A DNA stretch of 6,966 bases from contig DKNC01000033.1 of NCBI GenBank assembly GCA_002470135.1, positions 1 to 6,966 of the forward strand. Reading direction: 5' to 3'. Below are positions 6,711 through 6,966 of the stretch, piece after piece; position 1 is the stretch's first letter; each line of letters begins with the position of its first letter. Source of the stretch: Actinobacteria bacterium UBA7398. GTDB lineage: Bacteria > Actinomycetota > Actinomycetes > Nanopelagicales > Nanopelagicaceae. The notes below the pieces were generated by a model. That model ran no database searches and was not told the DNA's origin. It was given only the letters and a program-made list of their open reading frames with translations. A program made the position numbers and the translations under genes.

Positions 6711-6727
6711 TGGTTCAAACTTTCGAC

Positions 6728-6757
6728 TTGGGAGATGCGCCTTACCTGCGATAGATT
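6728..6757 (+). promoter_or_regulatory. Candidate promoter for the tRNA-Gly/tRNA-Cys unit
   Basis: TTGGGA at 6728-6733 and TAGATT at 6752-6757 are separated by 18 nt. Each matches four of six consensus positions, and the -10 fits TAnnnT. Transcription would start roughly 37 nt before tRNA-Gly, leaving a leader for RNase P to remove. A second weak pair, TTGCTG (6768-6773) and TAGCTG (6789-6794), has a 15-nt spacer. The 90-nt gap also has to supply pabB in the other direction; no clear minus-strand promoter was seen. Confidence 0.3.
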
Positions 6758-6800
6758 TCCCCTGCTCTTGCTGGTCGATTCTTTCGGGTAGCTGGAGTTT

Positions 6801-6873
6801 GCGGACGTAGCGCAGTTGGTAGCGCGGAACCTTGCCAAGGTTCAGGTCGCCGGTTCGATCCCGGTCGTCCGCT
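6801..6873 (+). tRNA. tRNA-Gly (anticodon GCC)
   Basis: The full cloverleaf folds by eye. The acceptor stem GCGGACG (6801-6807) pairs perfectly with CGTCCGC (6866-6872). The D stem is GCGC/GCGC, with GG in the loop. The anticodon stem GAACC/GGTTC closes the loop TTGCCAA with anticodon GCC at 6834-6836. The variable loop has 5 nt. The T stem GCCGG/CCGGT (one G-T pair) carries the loop TTCGATC. The discriminator is T at 6873. The next bases are CGG, so the 3' CCA is not encoded and must be added by the CCA-adding enzyme. It reads GGC and GGT codons. It probably shares a transcript with tRNA-Cys 19 nt downstream. Confidence 0.97.
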
Positions 6874-6892
6874 CGGTGCTTACTACACCCAC

Positions 6893-6966
6893 GGTCGGGT
6901 GGCCGAGAGGCGAGGCTCGGGACTGCAAATCCCGCTACACGGGTTCAAATCCCGTCCCGACCTCCA
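6893..6966 (+). tRNA. tRNA-Cys (anticodon GCA), 3' CCA encoded
   Basis: The acceptor stem GGTCGGG (6893-6899) pairs perfectly with CCCGACC (6956-6962). The D stem is GCC/GGC. The anticodon stem CGGGA/TCCCG (6918-6922, 6930-6934) closes the loop CTGCAAA with GCA at 6925-6927. The variable loop is 4 nt and the T stem ACGGG/CCCGT carries TTCAAAT. The discriminator T (6963) is the known cysteine identity base. CCA is encoded at 6964-6966, which is also the end of the window, unlike the neighbouring tRNA-Gly. Gly and Cys tRNAs are often clustered in actinobacteria, commonly with tRNA-Val, which may follow outside the window. Confidence 0.97.

Noticed and set aside
6569..6838. Minus-strand frame of 89 codons running into tRNA-Gly
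   Set aside because: Overlaps both the pabB N-terminus and a well-folded tRNA gene; no recognisable domain.
6801..6966. tRNA 3' ends as integration (att) sites
   Set aside because: No integrase gene or repeated tRNA fragment is seen in the window.

Overview
The window looks like chromosomal core sequence from a small-genome actinobacterium with moderate G+C. The best guess is a freshwater acI-type lineage (Nanopelagicales-like). This rests on gene content and order plus codon and base composition judged by eye. The run thrS, HIT hydrolase, (insert), PIP synthase, PIM acyltransferase matches the Mycobacterium tuberculosis block Rv2614c to Rv2611c. Phosphatidylinositol mannoside genes are themselves an actinobacterial hallmark.

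Layout, read along the minus strand from right to left: pabB (6710-5649), pabC (5652-4864), a small PGPGW membrane protein (4867-4547), thrS (4502-2475), a HIT-family Ap4A phosphorylase-like protein (2465-1929), the phosphatidylinositol phosphate synthase gene pgsA (1306-701), and a PIM acyltransferase (704 to beyond the left edge). Spacing is very tight: three 4-nt stop/start overlaps, a 44-nt gap and a 9-nt gap. One gene breaks the run. A 207-residue EF-G-like protein (1322-1945) lies on the plus strand between the HIT gene and pgsA. It starts 15 nt from the pgsA start and overlaps the HIT 3' end by 17 nt. To the right, divergent from pabB, are tRNA-Gly(GCC) and tRNA-Cys(GCA), the latter ending at the last base of the window.

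Functionally, pabB and pabC make p-aminobenzoate for folate (no pabA is in view). ThrS charges tRNA-Thr, and the HIT protein plausibly clears Ap4A, a known side product of aminoacyl-tRNA synthetases. PgsA and the acyltransferase make and modify phosphatidylinositol mannosides of the envelope.

The most unusual object is the plus-strand gene. It is a shortened relative of the G and G' domains of actinobacterial EF-G2-like factors, and it has lost the P-loop lysine, both switch regions and all later EF-G domains, yet keeps an intact frame. No mobile element, CRISPR array or convincing terminator was seen, and no stretch over 300 bases lacks a gene.
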